Shown: positions 16,036 through 25,348, numbered from the stretch's first letter. The stretch: DNA of 31,778 bases from Planctomycetaceae bacterium (GCA_002713555.1 PATG01000081.1:4845-36622); one strand, 5' to 3'. The notes: a model not told the origin generated them from the letters alone. Numbers and translations are program-made.

Positions 16036-19000
16036 CTACTCGTTTACCTCTAATTGCTCCAGCAATTCATGCCAGGTGAGCTTCACCTGTCCAATGCGGT
16101 GTGCCAAGCGATCTGAGGAGGGTTGATGGCTGGCCTTGGAGCGCGCTGAAGTCACTTCGTCCTCAAGCGCGGCCAACCAATCGGGCAGATCAAGTCCCGC
16201 CCCAGAAGGTTCACTCGCCAAACTGGCTATTTCGCGGTCGAGGGCCGCAAAGGCAATTTGCCTGAGATCTTCGTCAGCAGTAAGGGCTGGTTCTACGAGC
16301 GCTTTGACACGATCAATCATGAGTGGCCTGACAAACCGCTCACCGATCCGATCAGCAACCGTTGCCAAACGCATTCCATGTGCTTGGCTCAGTTCTTCCA
16401 ACTTTGCTTGATGCGCATCTGCCGCCTCTGCGGTACGCTCGGCAAAGGCCTGACACCACATCTCGGCGGCTAGGGCCCGCCGCTGGCGGACCAAAATTTC
16501 ATGCGCCCAGATCACCGGCTTGAGATTCCAGGCTATCCGGTCGTAGGCTGCTCTTAATCTGAGAAAATCAATCAAGGTGTAAAGTAGCTCACCATGGTCC
16601 GATTGCGTCGTCGTCGTATTGTAATCTCGATAGACGCGAAAATTCTCGACAACTGCTTCGATGGCAAGAGATAATAACTCAATCGCATCCTTACGAGGGC
16701 AGACATTCTCGAGTTCTTCCAGCAAAAGTATTTCGTCGACGGCCTCAGGGTCTTCTTCCAAGTTCTGCAGCCAGTCTTCAACGCTCTGGTGCAGTATGCC
16801 ACGGAGATTACCAAAACTCATGAATTTTTGGTTAAATAAGTCACCCCCATAGCGCTTAATAAAATCCACCAGACGCTGCCAACTTTTATTTTCCGAAACT
16901 TTCTCAACAACACTAAGCCTGAGAGTATGGCTATGTTTTAACCAACGTTCGAGCTGTTGTTCCGTAAGTTGCTGCAAGGCATCTACCAGCATGTGATCCG
17001 CATGCTGGACCTGCTTCATTTCAGCGACTTCATCCCATTGGGCAGCCGCAGCTACCATCGAACGGACGATTGCTTGATAACCTTTCTCAAAAAGACGATC
17101 AAACTCGGTAACTGCCCCTTGTCCCACTGGATGTTCTGATTCGAGTTGTTGGGCCATGTCGAGCAACTGACAAGTCTCACGAATCATTCCTATCTGCGGC
17201 AACCAACCCAACAGGTCGAAAAGCAACTGTTGCAAGGTACGCGTCGATACAATCAATCGTGGCTCACCACCACGTGCGTGCGGAATGTACAAGAGCGCTC
17301 GAGGCTTTAAAGCCTCAATAAACTCCGGCCAATGCTTGCGGACTTCAGCTGCGTCACCCTCAAGAATCGCAGATAATATTTTAACCGCACAAAGGTTGAT
17401 TGGATCTTCAAGTATCTCTTGGGTATACGAGTCGTGGGCCCCTTGCGTGGCTGCCAACAAGCGGGCTGCATCTGCCGTTTCGACCGAAGTCCCAATGATT
17501 CTCTGCACTAGCGATTCTTTTAACGTACGCAGTCGGTCGTATTCAACGAGCGAATCATGCGAACCCGAGGTTGGTGAGAGATGAAAATCATGAACCGTTT
17601 CAAGCAAATCTACCAATTGGCTGTAATTCTCAGCAGCTTGTTTCAACCATTGGTCAAAAACTTCAGCCCGTTCTTTCTCCGCCTGGCCCCCCCCATCCGA
17701 AGCATCTGAAACCCCCCAGGATATCGCCGCATGTTTCCATAAACTGGCGACCGCAGCCAGAAAATCGAGCCGCTGTTCGAGCCGGTTAATCTCGTATTCC
17801 CATTCCGAGTGTTCCCAATCCTCTCCCTCGTCAGCGATGTCTCCCTCGTTGCCATCATCGGTACTGTCACGATAGACCATTTCTTCATACGCAGCTTCGT
17901 AGAGTTCTCCTCCTTCTTCCTCCTCCTCTTCGTCCTCCGCCTCGTCCTCTTCAAAATACACAGCCCCGTCAATATCATCGAGAAAATCTTCGTAGTTCAC
18001 GTCGCCGTTTACATCGAACATCATCGCGGGAACCTGCCAATACTCTTCGGCATTGGCTTCGAGAAAAGCAAAGAACTTTACAACTTGTGACCAACTGTCT
18101 ATTTGCTGTTCTTGCTGCTCGTGTTCAACCGTAGCAAGCCACCGAAAAGCCAATCGCCGGAACGAGTGGTCTCCTTCCTCCAGTGGAGTTCGATCTTTTT
18201 GGCTAACCCACTGCATCATCAAGGCCATAGAGGCCACCGTATCCCCATGATCCAGGAGGGCTTCAATCACGAGCTGAAATGCCTTGGAAGAATCAAACTG
18301 ATCGACGAACATCCGCCAAAAAGCAATATCACCCGCTGCAGCGCCCGCTTTGTGCCAGGCATTCAGCGCACCAGCTACCAGATTAGCCGAAACCTCAATC
18401 TCTTTGGCGACGAGGCGTTTAACATCTTCTACCGACGCAGTAGCAAATTTGTCCCACCATTCGGCTAGACGACTCAGTTGTTCTGAGAAATGCTGCTCCA
18501 ACTTGGCATTGTCCACGGCTGCAGCTTCGCTCCAGGCACGTGCGCATAAATCGAGCACCTGTTCTACCAATTCAATCAATTCGTCCACACGCCAATCGTG
18601 CACTGTGTTTTCCAGCGCAGGAAAAAGACTGAAATTTGCTGCGAAGCCCACAACATTCCACGGATCCACCAAAGCGCCACACTCGATCGCGTCATACATC
18701 AAATGTTCGCAGGCTGACAGATCTTCCACCACACGTTCTAACTGGTCTTCATCAATCGCATCGTGACCGGAAGTCAGGCGGCAATATATTTCAGTCAACA
18801 TACGTGCAGAAGCCACACGCACTGAGTCCGCTTGAAGCTTAGCAGACTCAGGAAATCCCAAGCGGGCAAACAAATGGGCCAAGTGAACTCGTTGCATTTG
18901 AAGAGCACGTCGGCGGGCCAATTCGTGATTCAAATATTGACGAGCCGCACCAAAAGGCTGGTGATAACGTTGTGCCTCTTCTCGCAACCTTTCGCCATAA

Positions 19001-20034
19001 CCGGCTTCTGCATGCTCTAATAATTGCTGGTAAAAATCATCCCGATAAGAGGCAATGTGGGGCAGTAAGGATGACAGGGTGACTGTGGAATCATGCCTTC
19101 CCGGCCCATCACCACTAGTTCCCGATGCCATCAAGATGGTGCCTGCAAGTACGGCTGCTGCATCCTTCCAGCGATCTTCTGAGGTTGTCCCTTCGGGACA
19201 GTTTTCCCATTCGCAGCGCGAGATCAGGGCGTCCAAGGTTATTTGTTGCAAAACAAAACGGCAGTAGTATCCCGAATTCGATATCTGCCGTGGGTCCCAA
19301 AGTCCAAAGTGATAATTAGGCCGGCGATTTACTGGATGATCAAAGTCATAGGCACGCGAGTCGATGGCAATTTCTTCAAGCCGATCCAGATCAAACCAGG
19401 CACGTGCTAAAATCTCCTCATCCGTGTTTTGCAAAATCTCCAAGGCCAACTGGATGAGTTTTTCATAGCGCCCAACCTGAACACCAGAACCACGAATATA
19501 AAGTGGCAAAGGCCGCACAAACTCGTGAGGGTAAGGCTCTGCCGTATCCCCAGATGCCAGTGTGGCCACTGGTCGATATCCCACATAATCATTTAAGTGC
19601 GCCAGGGCTCCCGAGACAATTCTGTCAGATTCGTCCCATGGTGCACCTTGAAGCAAAATTGCTTCAAAGGCCAATCCCACAAAAAAAGGTCGCCATAATT
19701 GCGCCTCTTCCTGATGGAACAAAAGATTTCGATGAAATTCTCTATAAGCCGGCAGTAGTTTGTTCTGAAGTAGATCGAGAACAGCCAGCGCCTGATGAGG
19801 TTCAGCGAAGGGCCCCCCCGCTGCTTGCAGCCTTTCGATGGTTGCTGATAGCCATTCACAAAATTGGGGTAAGGAATCTTCTTGCGGCCCCTGAGCCTCC
19901 AGCGACCGATAGAGCTCATTAATCTGATGCAAAAATTTCGGCTCACCGGCACCCGATGAAAAATTGAGATACCCCACTACGTCCTCGAGCAGAGTTCTAT
20001 CCTGAGCATTGGGTTTTAGAGCGTTAGCTTTCAC
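16036..20034 (-). CDS. Very large cytoplasmic protein of unknown function
   Basis: I do not recognise this 1332-residue protein. It has no signal peptide or membrane helix and is almost entirely helical, rich in Leu, Ala, Glu and Trp, with repeat-like helical hairpins that suggest a scaffold or alpha-solenoid. A very acidic run (EEDEAEDEEEEEEGG, about 692-708) divides it into two halves and is preceded by a calcium-loop-like segment (DVNGDVNYEDFLDD, about 672-686). Many conserved-looking motifs contain Arg and His (YIPHARGGEPRLIVSTRTLQ), so a catalytic role is not excluded. The start is GTG 20034; no ribosome binding site is visible and upstream codons offer no better start. The frame is unbroken over 4 kb with codon usage like the neighbours, so the gene is certainly real. 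Confidence 0.85.
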   Translation of the reverse strand: MKANALKPNAQDRTLLEDVVGYLNFSSGAGEPKFLHQINELYRSLEAQGPQEDSLPQFCEWLSATIERLQAAGGPFAEPHQALAVLDLLQNKLLPAYREFHRNLLFHQEEAQLWRPFFVGLAFEAILLQGAPWDESDRIVSGALAHLNDYVGYRPVATLASGDTAEPYPHEFVRPLPLYIRGSGVQVGRYEKLIQLALEILQNTDEEILARAWFDLDRLEEIAIDSRAYDFDHPVNRRPNYHFGLWDPRQISNSGYYCRFVLQQITLDALISRCEWENCPEGTTSEDRWKDAAAVLAGTILMASGTSGDGPGRHDSTVTLSSLLPHIASYRDDFYQQLLEHAEAGYGERLREEAQRYHQPFGAARQYLNHELARRRALQMQRVHLAHLFARLGFPESAKLQADSVRVASARMLTEIYCRLTSGHDAIDEDQLERVVEDLSACEHLMYDAIECGALVDPWNVVGFAANFSLFPALENTVHDWRVDELIELVEQVLDLCARAWSEAAAVDNAKLEQHFSEQLSRLAEWWDKFATASVEDVKRLVAKEIEVSANLVAGALNAWHKAGAAAGDIAFWRMFVDQFDSSKAFQLVIEALLDHGDTVASMALMMQWVSQKDRTPLEEGDHSFRRLAFRWLATVEHEQQEQQIDSWSQVVKFFAFLEANAEEYWQVPAMMFDVNGDVNYEDFLDDIDGAVYFEEDEAEDEEEEEEGGELYEAAYEEMVYRDSTDDGNEGDIADEGEDWEHSEWEYEINRLEQRLDFLAAVASLWKHAAISWGVSDASDGGGQAEKERAEVFDQWLKQAAENYSQLVDLLETVHDFHLSPTSGSHDSLVEYDRLRTLKESLVQRIIGTSVETADAARLLAATQGAHDSYTQEILEDPINLCAVKILSAILEGDAAEVRKHWPEFIEALKPRALLYIPHARGGEPRLIVSTRTLQQLLFDLLGWLPQIGMIRETCQLLDMAQQLESEHPVGQGAVTEFDRLFEKGYQAIVRSMVAAAAQWDEVAEMKQVQHADHMLVDALQQLTEQQLERWLKHSHTLRLSVVEKVSENKSWQRLVDFIKRYGGDLFNQKFMSFGNLRGILHQSVEDWLQNLEEDPEAVDEILLLEELENVCPRKDAIELLSLAIEAVVENFRVYRDYNTTTTQSDHGELLYTLIDFLRLRAAYDRIAWNLKPVIWAHEILVRQRRALAAEMWCQAFAERTAEAADAHQAKLEELSQAHGMRLATVADRIGERFVRPLMIDRVKALVEPALTADEDLRQIAFAALDREIASLASEPSGAGLDLPDWLAALEDEVTSARSKASHQPSSDRLAHRIGQVKLTWHELLEQLEVNE

Positions 20035-20435
20035 AGATCGGTCAATATTCCGTTACCGAGACAAGCATGCGAAGTGCAATCCACACCTGGACAGCTCGGT
20101 GCTCCCCTTTCGCAGCTTTAAAATGAGGCCTTTATGGTACGTGACACTTGCCCTTGTGGTCTAGGTGCCAAAAACCCGCGATCGGCATGCTTCAGAAAAA
20201 TACTTTGTTGTAGCAGCTATCTGCAAGTAAGATAGGTAATGAATAGTCTGGTACCCCCCTCTTGTTTCCGGTTCGACACAAATTGGGTCTTCTGCTTTCA
20301 GTGCCAAGCCTATGCTGTTCAGAAGTCGTACAGACTCGTGGATGGGCCAAGAACTGGGAATAAGCTAACTTGCTCTTCGGAGTCAAAACCAGGCTGGATT
20401 CACAGGCGAAACCGATCGAAACACCGAGCACCAAG
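20035..20435. other. Intergenic region between divergent genes
   Basis: About 400 bases separate the giant gene (minus) from the propeller protein gene (plus). It holds one candidate microprotein (20134-20235). I see no hairpin terminator and could not assign promoters. Confidence 0.5.
20134..20235 (+). CDS. Possible 33-residue Cys-rich, SEC-C-like microprotein
   Basis: ATG 20134 has TGAGG six bases upstream and opens a 33-codon frame ending at TAG 20233-20235. It reads MVRDTCPCGLGAKNPRSACF followed by RKILCCSSYLQVR. The CPCGxGxK start and the later CC resemble the SEC-C zinc motif (CPCGSGKKYKKCC), with a longer spacer between the two Cys pairs. Six of 33 residues are Cys, as in small zinc-binding proteins. 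It is too short for coding statistics, so it may be chance; a zinc or nucleic-acid binding microprotein is a guess. Confidence 0.35.
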   Translation: MVRDTCPCGLGAKNPRSACFRKILCCSSYLQVR

Positions 20436-21746
20436 ATGACTTTCTCCCCCAAACTTCAGAACCACACACGACGCTACCCTTGGTTGTATCTGGTCATGCT
20501 CGTGGGCTTCTTGAATGGATCGCATGCGGCCAAGTCTGCAGAAGGGTTGATATCGAATGTAGTAGCCGCACAGCATGGCCTGGAGCGTGCCTGGTTTTCT
20601 CACGTGCGAGTCGATCCTTCCCGTTTTCGTGTTGCCAACTGGACACTTGACAAAGACCAGTTGTTCGCACTTACCACGGAAGGAACCCTTCAAGCCCTGA
20701 ACGCTGAAACTGGCGAGACCTTATGGGTCACCGACATCGCCAGTCGCAATGCTTCGACCATTGGCTTGGCTCTCAGTCCCGACTATGTCGCTGTGCTAAG
20801 CGCTTCGCGGCTGAATTTATTGGAACGCAGCGATGGTCGTCTGATTTGGTCTCGAGCAGTCGGCGCTGCCCCCAGCGCGTCTCCAGCGATTGGTACACGC
20901 TATGCCTACGTCGCCTTGTTAAGTGGCCGCATTGAAGGCTACGAATTAGAAAACCCAAAATCCTCAATCTGGCAATACCAGTCCAGTGGCCGAAGCTACC
21001 ACAGCCCCTTTACAACGGGTAATGTCGTCAGTTGGCCAACGGATCAGGGGTTCTTGTATGTCAGCAGTATCGAGAACCCGCGGCCTTTATTTCGGATACA
21101 TACGAACGATGAGATTGTCGCCGCGCCAGCTAAATTAGCACCCTATCTGTATGTCGCATCATTGGATGGATACCTGTATTGTTTTCACGAATTTACGGGC
21201 AAAGAAATGTGGCGTTATTCGACCGGCTTTGCTGTTACCAGCAGACCCGCAATCGTTGGAGAAATGGCTTTTGTTGCTTCTGAAGAAACGGCCATACATG
21301 CTATCGACAGTACCAATGGCAAGCGAATATGGCGCATCGATGGAGTGGCCGATTTCGTAGCCATGGGTGCCAATGCCATCTATGGAATGGCTCCCTATGG
21401 AACCCTGGTCGTATTGGACAAGGCGACCGGAAAAATTAGTGGCAAGATAAGAACGACACCCAAACATTCGGCCATCGTTAACGATCAATCAGATCGGATA
21501 TTTATGGTCAATGATCAAGGAGCCGTGCAATGCTTGCGAGAAATTGGTGCCTCGCAGCCCACATGGTATCGTCAGCAAGAAAAAGAGCCGGCATCCGATC
21601 CAGAAACCGAAGACGATTCGGTCAATCCTTTTGCTGAAGAGGCGGCGGACCGTGTGGATGATGCCCCGGATGCAACACCTGTGGATGACAACCCGTTTGA
21701 TAAAGATGAATCCGAATCCATCTTTGATGACGATAATCCTTTTTAA
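20436..21746 (+). CDS. PQQ-like beta-propeller protein, membrane-targeted, with NPF acidic tail
   Basis: An exported or membrane-anchored propeller of the PQQ-repeat/BamB-like type. From ATG 20436 it has 436 residues: a basic N-terminus and hydrophobic segment (WLYLVMLVGFLNG) as signal or anchor, then six or so repeats with the PQQ pattern (LQALNAETGETLW, LNLLERSDGRLIW, LYCFHEFTGKEMW, IHAIDSTNGKRIW, LVVLDKATGKISG). The C-terminal 50 residues are acidic and disordered, with three NPF motifs (DSVNPFAEE, DDNPFDKDE, DDDNPF at the end). The NPF motifs might be protein-docking sites, which is inference. No catalytic residues can be seen; a scaffold or sensory role is likely. The start was chosen over codons from 20370 because the signal segment follows. 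Confidence 0.85.
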   Translation: MTFSPKLQNHTRRYPWLYLVMLVGFLNGSHAAKSAEGLISNVVAAQHGLERAWFSHVRVDPSRFRVANWTLDKDQLFALTTEGTLQALNAETGETLWVTDIASRNASTIGLALSPDYVAVLSASRLNLLERSDGRLIWSRAVGAAPSASPAIGTRYAYVALLSGRIEGYELENPKSSIWQYQSSGRSYHSPFTTGNVVSWPTDQGFLYVSSIENPRPLFRIHTNDEIVAAPAKLAPYLYVASLDGYLYCFHEFTGKEMWRYSTGFAVTSRPAIVGEMAFVASEETAIHAIDSTNGKRIWRIDGVADFVAMGANAIYGMAPYGTLVVLDKATGKISGKIRTTPKHSAIVNDQSDRIFMVNDQGAVQCLREIGASQPTWYRQQEKEPASDPETEDDSVNPFAEEAADRVDDAPDATPVDDNPFDKDESESIFDDDNPF

Positions 21747-21982
21747 TTCTGCACCCCGGTCTTTCTCCACAGACGCCTCTTGCTTCGTGGGAAATCTCTC
21801 CAGACGCGTCGTTCCTTTTCTTCGGCAAAACTTACGCAATTCGAATCTGCATTATTCTTCGCCAGCTACCACCACAGACTGACGATTGGTGTAGTAGAAA
21901 TCAATCCAATCGTGATTAAACAGGAGTGTTGTCATGTCGAGCATCTCATCGACATCCCATGTGCCATCAGCCGTCCAATCCT

Positions 21983-24106
21983 CTAATTCCCCAACTCCGC
22001 TGCCAGGTGCTTCGCACCGTAAATATTTTTTAGTGCTTCTCGTATGCCTTCTGCATGGACGGATACGGCTCTGGACACTTTATCCGTGTACAGATAGTCA
22101 GCAGTAAGCGATTGGATATTACCATCAAAAATTATCCCGACAAACTCCCCTGCGCGGTTGATCACCGGACTCCCTGAATTGCCACCAATGATGTCGGCAG
22201 TGCACACAAAATTGAGTGGTCTATCTAGATTTACCGAATCTCGATGTTCGTGCCAAACTTTGGGCAAACGCCAATCACCTTGAGAATTGTGTGCCACCTC
22301 GTGGGCATAGGCGCCTCCCAGGGTTGTCCAAGCCGGAACCTCCCGACCCTGTTCGGTATAGCCTTGTACGGTTCCAAAGGCGAGCCGTAAAGTGAAAGTT
22401 GCGTCGGGATAGCTCGACGTTCCCTCTAGGGCTATTTTCGCCGCGGTGATATCGGCATAGGCTTTCCGTTCTATCTCTTCCACTTCATCTTTCACCGCTC
22501 GAAATTCGCGATACTCTGGCTCCATAACTAGCGCAAGTTGGATCATTGTATCCTTGGAATTGGCAATTGCTTCACGGCCTCCTGCCGCCAGTTGGCGCCG
22601 CAAGCTGGCATCTTTTAGTTGTGTGCCCTGGATAAGTTCAGCTGCCCTTGTCCATGGGTCTTTGCCGTCAAGAATTTTTACGACAAAGGGATCTTCTGCT
22701 CCTCGCAACTGTGCGCAGTATGCCAAAGCATCAGCCAGTTTCACCCGTTCAAGATCCTCGTAAATCGGCGCCTTCGAAAAAAGTTTCTGTTCTAGCGACT
22801 CACGAGCCGAGCTTCTGAACTCTCGCAAGCGTTCCGCACTGGGTTTTTGATCTTCGGCTGCCATCAACACAAGACCCTGGGCAATTTCATAGACTCGTGA
22901 CAAGCGACTCAAACTGGCCAATCGATTGGCCTGCGCCTCCAGCCGATTTTTACTTGTCCGAATCTTTTTCCACGCCTGACCAAATTGCTGAAGCTCTGGT
23001 TGCGATTGGATTTGGTCCCGAAAAGATGTTTCGGATGCTAATTTGTTGGCAAAAAAAGCTGGATCCAACAATCCCCGCTGCATTCCCAGATAGGCCTTGC
23101 GCGTGTTTTGAATACCAAAAAGTTCTTCCTGAGCACGACGGCGCTGCTCCTCACCCTCATAACTATATTGTTGGAGCAGTATTTCGCGTCGTCTAAGTAG
23201 ATCCAAGGCTCGCGGCAAACTTTTATCCCGCAAGTACCTCAGCGCAGCCGCAGTATGGATTCTGCGCGTTCTTCCCGGATTCCCTGAAACAAATACGAGT
23301 TCTCCCTCCTGGGCACCTTTGTCAGAATATTCCAGGAAGTGCTTAATCCTTGCTGGCTTGCCATTTTCGTAAACTCGAAACAGGGTTACATCCAGGTTGT
23401 AGCGTGGGTACTCAAAATTGTCTGCGTCGCCACCGAAAAAGGCCGCTTTCTCTTCCGGGGCCCACACCAGGCGAACATCCGTGTATTTCTTATAACGATA
23501 GAGATGATATTTCGCCCCACCAAAAAGTGTTACCACATCACTTCGATACCCCGTTTGTTCCAGCGACTCCTTTTCGATTTTTGCCATTTCTGCCCGTCGC
23601 GCACGAAATGACTCGCTAGCCGGAAGTGAAGCATCAACGGCCTCATTAACTCTTGCGGTTACATCTTCAATAGCCACCAATTGGTTGAGCTCAAGATCGG
23701 GTGTTTTTAATTCCTGCTCATGGCTGTTTGCGAGAAATCCCCCCTCCAAGTAATTGTGTTCAGCCGATGACAACTTTTGCAATGTGTCTGCAGCAACATG
23801 ATGATTGGTAAGGACCAAGCCCTGACTCGAAACAAAGGACGCTGAACCACCCGAATTAAAACGCACCGATGCTAGTCTCACATGCTCAATCCAGGCAGGG
23901 GTAGGCTCAAAGCCGTACTGCTGCTTCAAAGACTCTATGGGCAAATCATTAAACAACCACATCCCCTCATCGGCCTTCCCAGCAGAGGCGACCAAGAGCA
24001 GCGTGCACGCCGCTGCCCTGCAACCTGGAAACTGTTTCCTGGTGCGTATGCAACCCATGGAAAAGGAATAGAGAAGTTTTGAAATCGACATGAGAAATGG
24101 ACACAT
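21983..24106 (-). CDS. S46 family dipeptidyl-peptidase (DPP7/DPP11-like)
   Basis: A periplasmic serine exopeptidase that removes dipeptides from peptide N-termini. The 707 residues have a long signal peptide (hydrophobic ACTLLLVASAG, cleavage near KADEG), the family opening DEGMWLFNDLP, the catalytic His region LVLTNHHVA (H102/H103), the Asp region FGGDADNFEYPR (about 224-235), and the nucleophile S644 in IIGGNSGSPV. The residue 18 positions after the nucleophile is Gly (FDGN), as in DPP7-type enzymes that prefer hydrophobic P1 residues; DPP11 has Arg there. The family's usual HHC is HHV here. ATG 24106 is preceded by GGAG eight bases upstream, which decides the start. It likely feeds on exported peptides. 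Convergent with the propeller gene. Confidence 0.94.
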   Translation of the reverse strand: MCPFLMSISKLLYSFSMGCIRTRKQFPGCRAAACTLLLVASAGKADEGMWLFNDLPIESLKQQYGFEPTPAWIEHVRLASVRFNSGGSASFVSSQGLVLTNHHVAADTLQKLSSAEHNYLEGGFLANSHEQELKTPDLELNQLVAIEDVTARVNEAVDASLPASESFRARRAEMAKIEKESLEQTGYRSDVVTLFGGAKYHLYRYKKYTDVRLVWAPEEKAAFFGGDADNFEYPRYNLDVTLFRVYENGKPARIKHFLEYSDKGAQEGELVFVSGNPGRTRRIHTAAALRYLRDKSLPRALDLLRRREILLQQYSYEGEEQRRRAQEELFGIQNTRKAYLGMQRGLLDPAFFANKLASETSFRDQIQSQPELQQFGQAWKKIRTSKNRLEAQANRLASLSRLSRVYEIAQGLVLMAAEDQKPSAERLREFRSSARESLEQKLFSKAPIYEDLERVKLADALAYCAQLRGAEDPFVVKILDGKDPWTRAAELIQGTQLKDASLRRQLAAGGREAIANSKDTMIQLALVMEPEYREFRAVKDEVEEIERKAYADITAAKIALEGTSSYPDATFTLRLAFGTVQGYTEQGREVPAWTTLGGAYAHEVAHNSQGDWRLPKVWHEHRDSVNLDRPLNFVCTADIIGGNSGSPVINRAGEFVGIIFDGNIQSLTADYLYTDKVSRAVSVHAEGIREALKNIYGAKHLAAELGN

Positions 24107-24157
24107 CTTGACTCTCCAATAAATTAGCTATTGTAAAAATCTCTTTCGTAAAACTAC

Positions 24158-25006
24158 TCAACAATGGGCAAAGTGCTTATCGCTTTTATAGACACTCACC
24201 TTACCAAATGGTTCTCTCTGTGACCTAGCCCCCTTCACCAAGTCCATGCATTGATAGGGGATCAACGTTTTGGATGCTATGAAGGAGAGCATACTATGCC
24301 CCGCAAGACTTATGCAGCAGAACAAATTATCAGCAAACTCCATGAAGCGTAGGTGCATTTGCCCAAGGGTCTGAAGTCTCCAGCTGCCAGCAAGAAGCTG
24401 GGCATTGCCGAGTAGACTTACCTGCCGTTGGCGCACGGAGTACGGTGGCCTGCGTTCCTGGGGAATAAAATCAGATAAAGTAATTCCTCCACCACGACGG
24501 AGCAATCGGCTGCTTTCGGATAAGAATTTATTCCGGTCAAAATGAAAAATACTCTCGACCGCTAAGATTTCATCAACGCTTTCATCGGCCACTGGCAAAC
24601 TTGCCGTATCGGCCAATAGCAGGAGCATCGAATTTTCTGAGCGTGGCTGGACCAAGGTTGCAGCACGTTGCAACTGCTGGGCATCGATATTGATTCCCAG
24701 GAGATTAAGATTGGAGTACCCCTCATTCAGACAAGCGAGGGTTCCTCCGAATCCGCCTCCTGCGTCCAGTAGGGTTCTAGTGGACATTGGCAGCAGCCAA
24801 CAACTGCAGACACAACTCCTCGGCCGCCAGGCTATAATCTTCTACCGTTAATGTTGCCTCTGCCGGATGGCTCCAGTAGCCCCAATGTACATGTCGCCCA
24901 AAAGCGGCTACCGAGTTTTGGCCGGCGTATCAAGTTCTGCCAACAGTCGATCGAAGTACGGAGGGCTGGACGGATGTAGATTCACGGGCAGGCATTCCTG
25001 ACTCAT
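24158..25006 (-). pseudogene. Decayed SAM-dependent methyltransferase gene
   Basis: The gene begins at ATG 25006, which overlaps the stop of the HIT gene (ATGA), then reads [32 protein letters not shown] and stops. The sequence continues in a second frame as VAAFGRHVHWGYWSHPAEAT, LTVEDYSLAAEELCLQLLAA, and after a second shift near 24785 in a third frame as RTLLDAGGGFGGTLACLNEG, LLGINIDAQQLQRA and AVESIFHFDR. These are the N-terminal GRHxHWGYW and motif I of a class I methyltransferase. Each shift fits a one-base loss. Homology seems to end near SDFIP (about 24465), where antisense IS3 sequence begins. The third-frame open reading (24158-24787) would give a 209-residue product without the N-terminus, so the gene is not expected to work. 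Confidence 0.8.
24284..24462 (+). mobile_element. IS3-family orfA remnant
   Basis: On the strand opposite to the methyltransferase, GGAG at 24284-24287 is followed by ATG 24296 and MPRKTYAAEQIISKLHEA, then TAG at 24350, VHLPKGLKSPAASKKLGIAE, TAG at 24413, and, after a one-base frame change, RWRTEYGGLR (24426-24455). This is the helix-turn-helix N-terminus of an IS3-type OrfA transposase subunit (compare MPRKxYxxEQIVxKLR...TYYRWRKEYGGLR). Two nonsense codons and a frameshift show old decay. OrfB and clear terminal repeats are missing. It replaces the 3' part of the methyltransferase gene. Confidence 0.75.
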
Positions 25007-25344
25007 CCAGGGGGCCAGGACAGCGAGCGACCACCCAATAAATGAAAATGCAAATGATCTACCGTTTGACCACCATCGGCCCCGCAGTTGACGACCACTC
25101 GATACCCTTCTCCCAAATTGAGCTGCTGTGCCAAATTGCGCAAAACAAGCCAAAGGTGTCCCAGCAAAGAGGCATCTTCATCGGCAATCTGGTCAATCGA
25201 TTCGATTGGTTTTTTAGGAATCACCAAAACGTGCGTGGGTGCTTGTGGCGCCACATCATGAAAAGCCAGGCAATGTTCGTCTTCGTAAACGATATTGGCT
25301 GGTATTTCACGATCGATGATTTTCTGAAAGATAGTTTCGGCCAT
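25003..25344 (-). CDS. HIT family protein (histidine triad nucleotide-binding)
   Basis: A small HIT-superfamily nucleotide hydrolase or transferase, typically acting on AMP-linked substrates such as adenosine phosphoramidates. The 113 residues match Hint length. [25 protein letters not shown] N-terminus, [10 protein letters not shown], and the triad [10 protein letters not shown] (H97, H99, H101) are all visible. ATG 25344 has AAGGAG eight bases upstream, which decides this start over in-frame codons farther up. It starts 4 bases after the Trm112-like stop and its own stop overlaps the start of the methyltransferase remnant (ATGA), so these three were one operon. In a live operon the broken methyltransferase would have been the third protein. 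Confidence 0.95.
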   Translation of the reverse strand: MAETIFQKIIDREIPANIVYEDEHCLAFHDVAPQAPTHVLVIPKKPIESIDQIADEDASLLGHLWLVLRNLAQQLNLGEGYRVVVNCGADGGQTVDHLHFHLLGGRSLSWPPG

Positions 25345-25348
25345 GCTT

